DNA of 64,000 bases from JAAFHB01 sp942493325 (GTDB lineage Bacteria > Bacteroidota > Bacteroidia > Bacteroidales > Prolixibacteraceae). This document shows positions 8,741-18,002 of this stretch, in pieces. A program made the translations under genes and the position numbers. Location of the stretch: NCBI GenBank assembly GCA_942493325.1, contig OW818689.1, positions 1,240,001 through 1,304,000 on the forward strand, in the 5' to 3' direction. Numbering within the stretch: position 1 is the stretch's first letter; each line of letters starts with the position of its first letter. The notes below the pieces were generated by a model. The model worked only from the letters and a program-made list of their open reading frames with translations. It had not been told where the DNA came from and ran no database searches.

Positions 8741-9529
8741 TTAACCGGAAATTAAAAAACGATCAGCATCCCTGGCTACCGGAAATTTCTCCCTGAATTC
8801 ATTCAGCTTATTCATCGAAATTTCGAAAGTAAGCATTCCATTGTCAGTTGAATGACTTTCGGAGAGCACCTCACCACGAGGGTTGATCAAATGACTCCCA
8901 CCTACATATGATACACCCTCCCCGTCTGTTCCTATCCTGTTCACCCCGGCAACATAAACCTGGTTTTCGATTGCCCTCGCTTTAAGTAATGTTTCCCACA
9001 CCTCCTGGCGATGTGAAGGCCAGTTCGCTGTAAAAATCATTAAATCTGTGTCATTTACATTTCTGCACCATACAGGAAAACGAAGATCGTAACAGATATA
9101 AAGGGCAATATTCCAACCTGAATAGTGAACAATCGTGCGTTGATCACCCGCCATAAATGATTCCGATTCACCACCGATTGAAAAAAGATGACGTTTGTTG
9201 TAAAAAGAAATTTCTCCGTGTGGGGTAACAAATACAAAACGATTGTAGTGCAATCCATGCTCTTCAATGAGCAAACTGCCTCCAATGGCCAATCCGCACT
9301 CCTCCGATAGTTCTGACAACCAATTAATAGTAGGTCCGTCCATCTGCTCGGCAAGTTCGTGTGATCGCATCGAGAACCCGGTGGTAAAGGTTTCCGGCAG
9401 TATTACAAGATCACTTTTACCTTTGAGTTGCCTGATCTGCTCACCAAGATAACGACAATTTTTTTCCGGATCTTCCCAGGCCAGCTCAACCTGAGCGAGT
9501 GTAATATGCAGATTATCTCTTATAACCAT
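8741..9529 (-). CDS. Nitrilase-superfamily omega-amidase (YafV type)
   Basis: 262-residue carbon-nitrogen hydrolase with the catalytic triad Glu46 (LPETFTTGF), Lys112 (YNKRHLF) and Cys146 (YICYDLRFPVW). The text closely follows E. coli YafV, including NWPSHRQEVWETLLKARAIE and the end REKFPVARDADRF. YafV-type enzymes hydrolyse alpha-ketoglutaramate and similar omega-amides, repairing by-products of glutamine transamination. The length matches the family. It starts 9 bp after the acyltransferase stop on the same strand, so the two are likely co-transcribed without an obvious functional link. Confidence 0.88.
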   Translation of the reverse strand: MVIRDNLHITLAQVELAWEDPEKNCRYLGEQIRQLKGKSDLVILPETFTTGFSMRSHELAEQMDGPTINWLSELSEECGLAIGGSLLIEEHGLHYNRFVFVTPHGEISFYNKRHLFSIGGESESFMAGDQRTIVHYSGWNIALYICYDLRFPVWCRNVNDTDLMIFTANWPSHRQEVWETLLKARAIENQVYVAGVNRIGTDGEGVSYVGGSHLINPRGEVLSESHSTDNGMLTFEISMNKLNEFREKFPVARDADRFLISG

Positions 9530-9538
9530 ATCAATGGA

Positions 9539-10099
9539 TTAATCAAGCCCATCTCCAAGAATGAATTTTTCAGGATGTTTCCCTTTAATCCCCCTGGCTT
9601 TGTACCACTGTTTAATACGAAGCATGTCTGCATTCACATCATCGGTGATCTCAACCCGGTCTGCAAAACCGACTTCCTTCTTTCCCCAGTCAAACAAACC
9701 ATAATAGACCGGAATATTTGCACTTCTTGCAATTGTATGAAACCCGGCTTTCCATTTAGTTGTTGGTTTACGGGTGCCCTCAGGGGCCATAGCCAGATGT
9801 AATGTTTCGCGCTTATTAAATTCCGCAATAATCTGTTTCACCAAACTTGCTCCTTTTGAATTATCCACAGGAATTGCCCCCATATAATTGAGCAGATAAG
9901 AAGCTGGCCAAAAGAAAAATTTCTTCTTCACCAGAATATTCGGCTTACCCCCGACAGAGGTATAATAGACCCACGAAACAACAAAGTCCCATAAGGAGGT
10001 GTGCGGAACACCCAGAACAATACATTTGGGAACGGGAACCTTACCTCCCACAACCTTCCAGCCCATCATCCACAACAAAAATTTCGTGATATATCTCAT
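9539..10099 (-). CDS. PlsC-like acyltransferase
   Basis: 186-residue lysophospholipid/glycerolipid acyltransferase-like protein. The catalytic HX4D motif is HTSLWD (His33, Asp38) and the acceptor-phosphate motif is APEGTR (Glu107-Arg110). Family members transfer acyl chains onto glycerol phosphate or other lipids at the inner membrane. At 186 residues it is smaller than classical PlsC (about 240) and lacks a clear N-terminal membrane anchor, so the acceptor may be something other than lysophosphatidate. It sits between the B3/B4 protein gene and the YafV-type amidase gene on the same strand. Confidence 0.83.
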   Translation of the reverse strand: MRYITKFLLWMMGWKVVGGKVPVPKCIVLGVPHTSLWDFVVSWVYYTSVGGKPNILVKKKFFFWPASYLLNYMGAIPVDNSKGASLVKQIIAEFNKRETLHLAMAPEGTRKPTTKWKAGFHTIARSANIPVYYGLFDWGKKEVGFADRVEITDDVNADMLRIKQWYKARGIKGKHPEKFILGDGLD

Positions 10100-10149
10100 T
10101 ACTTGTTCAAAAAAGAAAAAATTAATACTTCAATCAGATTGTGCTCAAT

Positions 10150-10812
10150 TTACCGGATCAAATAAATTTCAATATTACCGGCCTGAGCATATTTTTTTAG
10201 CAGGCTTAATGCCATATCCATTGTCTCATTTGTACATTCCTCACCGCAAAACCCCACAATAACCATTAAAAATCTTTTTGTATCAGCTGTAACAGAAGTT
10301 CTAACCGAATCACTCGTTGGTGAACCAAATGGCGAAATATCGTCACGAAAAACCGGAAGGGAGGCAATATTGAGTTCTCCTCTGCCAATAGCTTCATATG
10401 GTTCGCCTGTTTTCCCCAGGTCGAAGATCACATTCCCTGAGATTTTTGAAACATCATATCCCCCTATAGACATGCCGGACTTCAGCGAAACAAGGTTGAC
10501 AAGATCGACAAGATTATTGATGCGGTAAAGCTGATGCCCCTTAACCACCCTGCGCATTAAAGCTTCAGATGATAAACGGTACCTCGAAGGGTCTTTGCCG
10601 CAACTCCGGTAAGCCAATCGTGATGCCCTGATAGCCGGATGACTACCTACCTCAGCCAGCTCGCCTGAATGCCCGATTGTACCGCAGGTGGCTTCAATTT
10701 CCTTCCATAATTCAGAATTTTCTTCCGAGATCGTTACATCGCATTCGATACAACCAAGGGTCAAACCGGGTAACTTATTTTTAATCTCCTGACTTATAGT
10801 TATTTCCTTCAT
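10150..10812 (-). CDS. B3/B4 tRNA-binding domain protein
   Basis: 220 residues matching the stand-alone form of the B3/B4 domain found in the beta subunit of phenylalanyl-tRNA synthetase. Diagnostic stretches are HPAIRASRLAYRSCGKDPSRYR, VVKGHQLYRINNLVDLVNL and SGMSIGGYDVSKI. In PheRS the domain has editing activity on Tyr-tRNA(Phe); stand-alone versions may edit or bind aminoacyl-tRNA, but this is unproven for the family. It is first in a run of three minus-strand genes. A divergent promoter region separates it from the TatD-family gene. Confidence 0.82.
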   Translation of the reverse strand: MKEITISQEIKNKLPGLTLGCIECDVTISEENSELWKEIEATCGTIGHSGELAEVGSHPAIRASRLAYRSCGKDPSRYRLSSEALMRRVVKGHQLYRINNLVDLVNLVSLKSGMSIGGYDVSKISGNVIFDLGKTGEPYEAIGRGELNIASLPVFRDDISPFGSPTSDSVRTSVTADTKRFLMVIVGFCGEECTNETMDMALSLLKKYAQAGNIEIYLIR

Positions 10813-10859
10813 AACATAATTTCAGTTTTCACAGTCTGTTACGTTTCTAAAATTATCAT

Positions 10860-10867
10860 TACTTTTG
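10860..10867 (+). promoter_or_regulatory. Putative -7 box (TACTTTTG) for the TatD-family gene
   Basis: Exact TAnnTTTG match in the divergent intergenic region, about 88 bp before the GTG start. No clear -33 TTG at the usual distance. Confidence 0.35.
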
Positions 10868-10955
10868 GTAAATACCCAATATATCGCCAACCAAAATGCA
10901 TTTAAAGGAGAGTTGGGAAACCGGATATTCGATTTAACCTTATAAATATCTCATC

Positions 10956-11612
10956 GTGTACATTCCCTATATCGATATGCATACGCATAAACCCGTGAAT
11001 TCGGATGACATACAATCTGTTCCCAGCCTCTTTCTTCAGGATGTTGATTCAGATAATCCTGAATTCCCCCGGTTTTCAGCAGCAATTCATCCCTGGCATG
11101 CATCGCAATTTACACCTGAAAAGGTGAGTGAAATGCTCGAAAACCTGGCGATGTTACCTGGTTTAATTGCCGTTGGTGAAACCGGTCTGGATAAAGCATG
11201 TTCAACAGACTACCAGCATCAAAAACTGATCTTCGGAGTGCATCTTGACTTTGCGGAAAAACATTACAAACCATTGATCATCCATGCCGTGCGATCGTGG
11301 AACGACCTGATCATTTCGCTCAAACGTACGAAAATCCCCGTCATTCTTCACGGATATACAGGAGGGAAGGAACTGACCAAACAACTCATCAATCTTGGAT
11401 TTTACTTTTCGGTGGGAGAACCGGTGTTGCGTATTACACCACGGTTTCGGGAGTCACTCCAACTCATCCCCCTGACTTCGCTCTTTTTGGAAACCGACGA
11501 TTCAGGTGGAGATATCCGAAAAATTTATCATGAAATATCCCAATTACGCGGTCTTACTCCCGATGAATTAAAAAGTCTAATCTTTCAAAATTTTAAAACC
11601 TTATTTTATTGA
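10956..11612 (+). CDS. TatD-family metal-dependent hydrolase
   Basis: 218-residue amidohydrolase-fold protein starting with GTG (MYIPYIDMHTH); no ATG before the metal motif would keep the first strand. Metal ligands of the family are visible: His9 and His11 (DMHTH), Glu75 (VGETGLDK), His110 (LIIHAVRS), His132 (ILHGYTG) and Asp181 or 182 (LFLETDDSGG). TatD proteins are Mg-dependent 3'-5' DNA/RNA exonucleases. This one is about 40 residues shorter than E. coli TatD, a size common among Bacteroidota members. It is followed on the same strand by elbB after a 142-bp gap. Confidence 0.83.
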   Translation: MYIPYIDMHTHKPVNSDDIQSVPSLFLQDVDSDNPEFPRFSAAIHPWHASQFTPEKVSEMLENLAMLPGLIAVGETGLDKACSTDYQHQKLIFGVHLDFAEKHYKPLIIHAVRSWNDLIISLKRTKIPVILHGYTGGKELTKQLINLGFYFSVGEPVLRITPRFRESLQLIPLTSLFLETDDSGGDIRKIYHEISQLRGLTPDELKSLIFQNFKTLFY

Positions 11613-11754
11613 AACCCGGTATTCAGATCGGTTTGCCTTGTCAAAATTCCGTTCAAAAAATATTTCACTGAGCACACGATTTTTTATGATTTAAATTTTG
11701 AATTTTAATAAAAAATACTATTACTTTACATTGGAACCTATAAACCGATTAGCC

Positions 11755-12426
11755 ATGAATAAACAAAAACGATTTGCCGTTATACTCGCAGGGTGCGGTG
11801 TATTTGACGGCGCCGAAATTCACGAAGCCACGCTTACATTACTGGCAATTGCAAAAGCGGGTGGCAGCTATGAGTGTTTTGCACCGGATAAGGAACAAAC
11901 TCAGGTGATTAATCATGTGACCGGAAAGCTGATGAATGAAGAACGAAATGTACTGGTTGAATCGGCACGAATCACAAGAGGGAAAATTAAGCCGCTAAAT
12001 CTTTATGAACCGGAAAATTTTGACGCTGTCGTCTTTCCCGGTGGTTATGGAGTTGCGAAAAATCTATGTACGCTGGCTTTTGAGGGTAGTGATTGTACTG
12101 TAGATCCGGAAGTGGAACTTGCAGTGATTGCATCGGTTGAAGCTCAAATTCCAATCGGGGCAATGTGTATAGCCCCTGTCCTGATGGCCAAAATTCTGCC
12201 GGGTGCAGATGTGACCATCGGTAAAGACCCCGAAACGATAAAAACCATCGAAAAGATGGGGAGCATTCATCACAAAACAAATCATGCAGAAGTGATCATC
12301 GATGACAAATTTAAACTGGTTACCACTCCGGCCTATATGCTCGACGCACATATCCTCCAAATAGCTGAAGGTACCCAGAATGTTATTGATGAATTAATTA
12401 AACTAATGAAAAATGGCCGCGGTTAA
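11755..12426 (+). CDS. elbB: ElbB, DJ-1/PfpI-family glyoxalase-like protein
   Basis: 224 residues from the ATG at 11755; an upstream in-frame TTG would add a poorly conserved extension. Strong match to E. coli ElbB throughout: ILAGCGVFDGAEIHEATLTLL, VNHVTGK-like INHVTGKLMNEERNVL, ESARITRGKIKPL, FPGGYGVAKNL, and the nucleophile elbow GAMCIAPVLMAKI with its cysteine. The family has weak glyoxalase III activity and was historically linked to isoprenoid biosynthesis; the physiological role is unsettled. A hairpin overlapping the stop codon probably terminates transcription. Confidence 0.9.
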   Translation: MNKQKRFAVILAGCGVFDGAEIHEATLTLLAIAKAGGSYECFAPDKEQTQVINHVTGKLMNEERNVLVESARITRGKIKPLNLYEPENFDAVVFPGGYGVAKNLCTLAFEGSDCTVDPEVELAVIASVEAQIPIGAMCIAPVLMAKILPGADVTIGKDPETIKTIEKMGSIHHKTNHAEVIIDDKFKLVTTPAYMLDAHILQIAEGTQNVIDELIKLMKNGRG

Positions 12427-12440
12427 TTGCAGCCATTTTT
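12409..12440 (+). terminator. Terminator overlapping the elbB stop codon
   Basis: Stem AAAAATGGC / GCCATTTTT, with the elbB TAA inside the loop region and a T-run in the right arm. Because of its symmetry it could also serve the convergent beta-barrel gene. Confidence 0.6.
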
Positions 12441-12461
12441 GAGGTTTATCAATTTAAGGCA

Positions 12462-12941
12462 CTAAAATTGGTACCTGACACTGAAAGCGATATTGTTTCG
12501 GTATGAATCACCATGGTTGATTAGTCCGAATTCTGGTCTGAAATCGAGCGATAACTGAATCCCGACCGGAAAAACATACTCGATGCCAATATCACCGGCA
12601 GCTGCGAGAAAAACTCCGCCGTTGTCATCTCCCGCATAACCGGAATCCCAATCCCATGAACCGATTTTTCCGCCTGCTCCGGCATACCAATTAAACGAGT
12701 TTTCAATGTTCCAAACCCACTGATAAATTCCGGTTAAACCCCAGGCATTGTACGACTTGCCTGAATGCATACCAAGATCCAATTCCAACCGGTTCAGACT
12801 GCTTAGCCCGTGCTGATAAGAAATTTCAGTTCCGAATCCGTCACCTCCACCTAATCTCAAACCAATAGCGTGATCTGCAACTTGTGCTTTACCTACATAA
12901 GCCGCGAAGATAAGTACAAAGGCCAAAAGTAATTTTCTCAT
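12462..12941 (-). CDS. Small outer-membrane beta-barrel protein
   Basis: 159 residues with a signal peptide ending VGKAQV (about residue 19). The mature part alternates hydrophobic and polar residues with many glycines and aromatics (GLRLGGGDGFGTEISYQHGL, WYAGAGGKIGSWDWDSGYAGD, LSLDFRPEFGLI) and ends in an aromatic strand SVRYQF, the C-terminal signature of outer-membrane barrels. About eight strands can be sketched. The function is unknown. It is convergent with elbB and separated from the AEC transporter gene by 194 bp in which nothing specific was seen. Confidence 0.75.
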   Translation of the reverse strand: MRKLLLAFVLIFAAYVGKAQVADHAIGLRLGGGDGFGTEISYQHGLSSLNRLELDLGMHSGKSYNAWGLTGIYQWVWNIENSFNWYAGAGGKIGSWDWDSGYAGDDNGGVFLAAAGDIGIEYVFPVGIQLSLDFRPEFGLINHGDSYRNNIAFSVRYQF

Positions 12942-13135
12942 AGTTTCCCTTATTAATTAAATAAATAAAAAAAAGCAGCATCAAATATTGTGCAAAATTA
13001 GGAAAGTTGCTGCAAAGAAACGAAAATATATGGGTATGAAATCTGCCAGTATTCTCTGGAATTTTTCGTGCACGAGTTTATTTCTATTTAATCACCTTCT
13101 CCCCTGAGATAATTGCAGACTGCCGCATCCCAGCG

Positions 13136-14092
13136 TTATAACACCTTCCATAAGGCCATCCATACGGGAATGGCGGCAATACAAAAAATGTACGATATTA
13201 ACACCAGGCTACCGCTTTTCTGCGCGTCACCGCCATAGTTTTTTATCTGGATTAATATTGCGATCGCCGGAGGAGAAACCGCCTGTATCAAAATAACATC
13301 GCTTAATAACGAATTTGTCTGACTTAAATTCAGAGCCACCATTACGATAACGGCTACAAGAGGGATAAGCAGAAATTTTACCCCGATTACACGGATGGTA
13401 TCCGAAAATGAAGGCCACACCTTCAGTGATATTCCGCCCAGTACTGCTCCCAAAACGAAATTCGCGATGGGAACAGTTGCCGTTCCGGTAAGTTCAATGG
13501 CATTAATGACAATTTCAGGGATAAATCGCTGCAATCCGGCTAATACTACGGTGATTCCTAGCAGGTTGGCAATAAAAGGCGGAGTGATGAATTGTTTCCA
13601 GGAGAATTCAATCATTTGTCCGCCTGTGCTTAGAAATTTGCCCACACTCCACAAAATCGGATTAAGCCCCATAATAATTAAAAAGCAGTACAGCGCGTAC
13701 AGATCAAACTGATCGGGATAGATGGCCTGACCCAGCGGCAACGCCAGATAGCCGGCATTCTGCATACTGGCAATCGGCAGCAAACTTTTTTTTGCAGAAA
13801 GGTCGTTGAAAAAAAAAAGTACCGCGAAAAAAATCCCGATAACGATCAATCCGACACCCACCAAAGGAAGTATCCACCACAATGGAAAACTTTGAGGATC
13901 CAACGTCCTGACAATCTTCGAAAAGATCATCGACGGAAGTAATACATTGATAATGATCAAAGTGAGGCCTTTGACATCACTTGAACGGAAGACTTGCTTC
14001 CAAACCAGTAATGCTCCGGCCAGGGCAATCAGCAACACCTGTACCAATGCCAGAATATTGCTGTTAAGGGTTGCTATAAAAACTTCAAACAT
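13136..14092 (-). CDS. AEC (auxin efflux carrier) family transporter
   Basis: 318-residue integral-membrane protein with about ten hydrophobic helices in two five-helix halves, the AEC arrangement. Characteristic parts are LPSMIFSKIVRTLDP in the first half, SMQNAGYLALPLGQAIYP at the helix break, and ASPPAIAI-like AVSPPAIAILIQIKNYGGD near the end. Bacterial AEC proteins export or exchange small carboxylates such as malate. The substrate cannot be read from sequence. It is co-directional with, and 60 bp downstream of, the YeeE-family sulfur transporter gene; a shared transcript is possible. Confidence 0.85.
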   Translation of the reverse strand: MFEVFIATLNSNILALVQVLLIALAGALLVWKQVFRSSDVKGLTLIIINVLLPSMIFSKIVRTLDPQSFPLWWILPLVGVGLIVIGIFFAVLFFFNDLSAKKSLLPIASMQNAGYLALPLGQAIYPDQFDLYALYCFLIIMGLNPILWSVGKFLSTGGQMIEFSWKQFITPPFIANLLGITVVLAGLQRFIPEIVINAIELTGTATVPIANFVLGAVLGGISLKVWPSFSDTIRVIGVKFLLIPLVAVIVMVALNLSQTNSLLSDVILIQAVSPPAIAILIQIKNYGGDAQKSGSLVLISYIFCIAAIPVWMALWKVL

Positions 14093-14152
14093 ACTAGGAG
14101 GTCTTTAACCGGCCTGAATTCTTACATATCCAACATATAACTAATTCAATGA

Positions 14153-15163
14153 TTACCGCCCTTTGTAAAACAGCCGACCGGTAATCAGCAAACCGGCAAA
14201 AACAAACAGGGCAAAAACAAGGCTGCTGACGGCAAGTTGCATACCACCCGAAATCACGTGTCCTGAGGTACATCCGCCCGCCATTCTTGCCCCAAAAATA
14301 AGGATAAATCCGCCAAAAACAGCCCAGAACAACCTTTTGCCGGTACTGTTTCCTTTGTAACGCTTCCAGTTTTTATGGATTAATTGAATCTTGAATTCTT
14401 TTTTGATAACAGATAGTACCAGGCCTGCCAGCAGTGCACCACCAAGGAAAATCATTTCCCAGTTGCCCGGCTTAACTGTTTTTGCATAATAAGCGTTATC
14501 GGTGTTTCCGGTCAGTAAATTTGCAAGATACGGAAATGTTGTCGAAGCTCCGATTGGTCTGTCCATGCCCATCTTCAAAAAGACAATACCATTTAGTATG
14601 GCAAGCGCTATACCGGCAAAAATCCATGTCCGGTCTTTTACCTTTTCAATTTTATGAACGTAGAAAGCGATGGCAATAAACGCAGCACCAAGGAGAAATA
14701 CAAGCGAATAAAATATTACAGGGGTTGATCCAGTCATTGAAAACAGTGAAAATGTACCCAGGTCAGGCCCCAACACCCCGCTAATAGAAGGCAAAACAAG
14801 CGTGTAAACCAATCCACCGGCTAAACCACCAACAAGGCCGGCAACCGCATCAAGCGACCCTTCACCAATCGAAACAAACAGAGTTCCGGGACAATAACCC
14901 AGAATGGCCATACCCGCACCAAAGATTAGTCCACCCAGTACTACCCCGCCAAGAATCAAAGGTTTTGTATGATAGGAGGCAAAACCCAAACCAATTTCAA
15001 CATTAAGTAAAATTACTCCCACCCCGATAGCCAGCGCTATTGCTTTGGCAACTTTGTAGTTTTCGAGTGTGGCCATCCCACTAATGGTATCAAATCTATT
15101 CAGTTTTGCACTTTGTAAAATAGCTCCAAAAAGAAAGCCATAGAATAAAATCATGATTATCAT
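14153..15163 (-). CDS. YeeE/YedE-family sulfur (thiosulfate) transporter
   Basis: 336 residues from the ATG at 15163 (MIIMILFYGFLFG); a TTG three codons upstream is less likely. Highly hydrophobic with two homologous halves. Each half contains a conserved cysteine motif: GYCPGT with Cys91 and GGCTSGH with Cys298. In the characterised member TsuA, cysteines at such positions relay thiosulfate across the membrane by transient S-S contacts, and the first conserved cysteine is also numbered 91. This supports import of thiosulfate or other sulfane sulfur, which fits the sulfur/thiol redox operon at the left edge, though the two loci are 9 kb apart. Confidence 0.85.
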   Translation of the reverse strand: MIIMILFYGFLFGAILQSAKLNRFDTISGMATLENYKVAKAIALAIGVGVILLNVEIGLGFASYHTKPLILGGVVLGGLIFGAGMAILGYCPGTLFVSIGEGSLDAVAGLVGGLAGGLVYTLVLPSISGVLGPDLGTFSLFSMTGSTPVIFYSLVFLLGAAFIAIAFYVHKIEKVKDRTWIFAGIALAILNGIVFLKMGMDRPIGASTTFPYLANLLTGNTDNAYYAKTVKPGNWEMIFLGGALLAGLVLSVIKKEFKIQLIHKNWKRYKGNSTGKRLFWAVFGGFILIFGARMAGGCTSGHVISGGMQLAVSSLVFALFVFAGLLITGRLFYKGR

Positions 15164-15399
15164 AAGTTTCAAAAAATTTTAATTGGTTAATGCGGGGTAA
15201 ATTTAAGGAAAAATAGAAGAATCGGGGATTATTAAGCCGGAAAAAAATTTGAAGGTATAAAATGTTCCATGATACCTCTCTACAGCTGAAATCGCCCACT
15301 CTGTTATCCAGTCGTCAAAACAAAAGTGAGTTGGATTTGTTAAATATGATATTCAAAAGATTAACAATTGCATTATTATTCAATTAAACAAATTTAGAA

Positions 15400-16938
15400 A
15401 TGCCCCAATATCAACAAGCTGGCACGAATCAGCCTGATACTACCCAATTGAAAGCTAAGCCTTTCAGTCAATTGCTTGAGGAATTCAAAGCCAGTATGAA
15501 GCGTGCTTTTCACGAAGAACATAAAATTGATCTGTTTTGCAGTACACGGGGAATACCGCCGGCAGTTTTAAAGGAATTGATGTCAGGCAATCCTCTTGCG
15601 CTCTGTATACCAACTAAATACGGAGGATATGGCGGCACCGTAAAGGAAAATATTGCTTTTGTATCAGCAGCCTCGTATGAATCTCTTGCGCTGTCATTAA
15701 CTCTTGGGATTAACAATGCATTGTTTATTCAGCCAGTTGCCAAATACGGACAAGAAGCAGTCAAACCTAAAGTATTCGACCAGTTTCTGAAAAACAGCAG
15801 CATGGGCGGTTTAATGATTACGGAACCTAATTTCGGCAGCGATGCCCTAAACATGCACACTTCTTTTACTGAAAAGGATGGCTATTTTCATATCCGGGGA
15901 AAAAAACACTGGGCAGGGCTAACTGGGATGGCTGATTTCTGGTTGCTCACGGCACGAAAGAGGACCGAATCGGATATGCTTATGCGCGATATTGATATGT
16001 TTGTCTGCGATGTTAATGCACCGCGGCAGCAAATCGAGGTTGAAGAGTATTTCGAGAACCTGGGACTCTATCAGATCCCTTACGGCAGAAATCATATCGA
16101 CGTTTATGTGCCGGAAGAACAAAGACTTATACCCCGGACAACGGGTATCCAGATGTTACTCGACCTGCTTCACCGAAGCCGGTTTCAGTTTCCCGGGATG
16201 GGTCTAGGTTTTATACAGAGGATACTTGACGAAGCAATAAGTCATACAAAGTCGAGATTGGTTAGCAACAGGCATTTGTTCGATTACGATCAGGTGCAGC
16301 ATCGCCTTTCCAGGCTGCAGGCCAATTTCACAGTTTGTTCGGCTTTCTGTCTTAAATCAGGTGAAATTGCGGGGGTCGAAAACGATTTATCCTCCTTGGG
16401 ACTCGAAGCAAATGTTATCAAGAGCGTTACATCCGATATTATGCAGGAATCGGCACAGTCGTTGCTCCAGCTTGTCGGCGCCAAAGGGTATAAACTTAAC
16501 CATATCGCTGGTCGTTCAGTTGTTGATAGCCGCCCGTTCCAGATATTTGAAGGATCAAACGACATACTTTATAACCAGATTGCCGAGTCGGTACTTAAGA
16601 TGATGAAAACGGCAAAAGAAAAAAACGTGTACCAGTTTGTCAAAGGATTTACTACCCGGGCCGCGGACCGTATAAAAGAAATTGTAAATTTCGATCTGGA
16701 TACCCCACTGGTTCAGCGAAAACTTGTTGCATTCGGCCAGGTAATCAGCCGGATTGTTTCTATGGATCTCGTTTTGTATCTTCATGAAAAGGGATTTCGC
16801 AAAGACCTGATCGACAACACGCTCATTGCGTTAAAACAGGAGATTTCAACCCTTTTGGATACTTTTCACTTTCCGGATGAGACCAAAGTAATCGCAGATT
16901 ACAAAGAAGACAGTTTCTGGCTCGATTTTTCGGAATAA
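15400..16938 (+). CDS. Acyl-CoA dehydrogenase family protein
   Basis: 512 residues with the acyl-CoA dehydrogenase fold: an N-terminal helical part with LCIPTKYGGYGG, the FAD/substrate motif MITEPNFGSDALNMHTSFTE, and the C-terminal helical domain ending in the FAD-binding segment RPFQIFEGSNDILYNQIAES. It has a C-terminal extension of about 100 residues (ITRAADRIKEIVNF onward) beyond the common 380-residue enzymes. The catalytic glutamate, usually about 10 residues before the EGSNDI-type motif or within helix G, cannot be assigned confidently. Beta-oxidation or branched-chain acyl-CoA oxidation is the likely context, but no electron-transfer flavoprotein genes are nearby. Confidence 0.82.
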   Translation: MPQYQQAGTNQPDTTQLKAKPFSQLLEEFKASMKRAFHEEHKIDLFCSTRGIPPAVLKELMSGNPLALCIPTKYGGYGGTVKENIAFVSAASYESLALSLTLGINNALFIQPVAKYGQEAVKPKVFDQFLKNSSMGGLMITEPNFGSDALNMHTSFTEKDGYFHIRGKKHWAGLTGMADFWLLTARKRTESDMLMRDIDMFVCDVNAPRQQIEVEEYFENLGLYQIPYGRNHIDVYVPEEQRLIPRTTGIQMLLDLLHRSRFQFPGMGLGFIQRILDEAISHTKSRLVSNRHLFDYDQVQHRLSRLQANFTVCSAFCLKSGEIAGVENDLSSLGLEANVIKSVTSDIMQESAQSLLQLVGAKGYKLNHIAGRSVVDSRPFQIFEGSNDILYNQIAESVLKMMKTAKEKNVYQFVKGFTTRAADRIKEIVNFDLDTPLVQRKLVAFGQVISRIVSMDLVLYLHEKGFRKDLIDNTLIALKQEISTLLDTFHFPDETKVIADYKEDSFWLDFSE

Positions 16939-16966
16939 GCTACCATTGCTGTGACAATAAATATTC

Positions 16967-17003
16967 TTAACTCCTATTAAGATTTTTCAAAAGAGTTAAT
17001 TTT
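16967..17003 (+). terminator. Possible terminator after the acyl-CoA dehydrogenase gene
   Basis: Stem TTAACTC / GAGTTAA followed directly by TTTT, 28 bp after the stop codon. The 19-nt loop and AT-rich stem make it weak. Confidence 0.4.
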
Positions 17004-17053
17004 GGCATTTACCAAAGGGATCGATTAATTGCCGGATCACCCGAAATACTTCC

Positions 17054-17083
17054 ATGTTACATTTTTGTATGTTACATTTTTGT
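17054..17083 (+). repeat. Exact 15-bp tandem duplication
   Basis: ATGTTACATTTTTGT occurs twice in immediate succession in the non-coding stretch before the gene scar. It looks like a slippage product; no function is evident. Confidence 0.7.
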
Positions 17084-17179
17084 TTCATAGTTCTGTTTCA
17101 AAATTTCAACATTAAAAAGTTACCTCCTTTATTTTGGGGAAACTAATCCACGATGTGAGCTTCGTGATAATACTGGACA

Positions 17180-17459
17180 CTAACACCCAAAATGATAGCC
17201 AAACCCTGATTCGGTGTTGAGCAATTTGGGTTTTGAGGGTATGTCTTCAAGTTTCTTTCGTAACTGGGCGATGAAAACCCTCAGGTATTAAGTCTGTTCG
17301 ATGTAACCCATCCCCAAAACTTCCTTAAGGATATAATGGTGGGTTAATACACGTCCTTCGTTTTTGGCAAGAAGTGCCAACTGTTCTTCACCTGGTCACT
17401 TTCGATATTTCAGAACTGACCTTTACAGCATAAATCCCAATCATTCTTGATATCGACAC
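17180..17459 (-). pseudogene. KdpE-like response-regulator remnant (winged-helix domain)
   Basis: Reverse-strand translation gives LALLAKNEGRVLTHHYILKE, then VLGMGYIEQT, a TAA stop, then YLRVFIAQLRKKLEDIPSKP and NTESGFGYHFG. This is the OmpR/KdpE winged helix; in intact proteins a residue such as Gln (CAA) or His occupies the stop position, so one C-to-T change could have made it. Upstream, SRMIGIYAVKVSSEISKVT is in another frame, so there is also a frameshift near 17395. The receiver domain is gone: just upstream (above 17460) lies a different gene remnant. At least three lesions make this a clear pseudogene. No kdpD or kdpABC genes are in the window. Confidence 0.8.
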
Positions 17460-17909
17460 TGCCATTCTGCATCAATCCCAGGTCATTTTAGTCATCGACA
17501 AAGTGTTATTGAATGATGTTGATGTTGCTGAATCTACGCTTGAACAGTCATCCGAAAAGGAGGCTTTGATCAAATGCAGCACGATACTTAAACGTGGAAA
17601 TGAGTATCTGTCAATAACCGCCGGTTATGTTATTACATCTGAAGAGCTGAGCCACCTCACCTCTGAACTTTCTGATCTCGAAAAAATGCATCCAACAATT
17701 GGGATGATCACTAATGACCGTAAGAGTGAGGAGGCTCAATCAAGGATCTGATTGCCGAAGCCCGAATTCTTCTCGACAAACTGGACGATGCCTTTGAAGG
17801 TATGATCGAATATGATGCTTTTCTTGATAGCTGGTTTGCAGTCCGAAACATCAAAGGGCGCCATAAACCAAAAGATAAAACCGAAAAAGTGTTGGCCGAA
17901 AATAATTGA
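17434..17909 (+). pseudogene. Frameshifted remnant of an uncharacterised Bacteroidota protein
   Basis: Open frame from 17434 (VIDKVLLNDVDVAESTLEQS ... LKRGNEYLSITAGYVIT) ends in a TGA at about 17751. A second frame picks up at once with IKDLIAEARILLDKLDDAFEG, DAFLDSWFAVRNIKGRHKPK, ending at 17909. The two halves read as one helical, acidic protein broken by a frameshift near 17740. The N-terminus is missing, cut at the point where the response-regulator remnant begins on the other strand. The protein family is only dimly familiar (a small helical hypothetical protein); no function can be given. The break could be a sequencing error, but decay beside it argues for a real pseudogene. Confidence 0.65.
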
Positions 17910-18002
17910 CTTTATGCAAAGTGATCGTATGACTTGTTCAAGTCCTGAAGAAGTCATACTATCACTGCTAAACCCACCAAGCCCTCACGATTATTTAACA
18001 GC

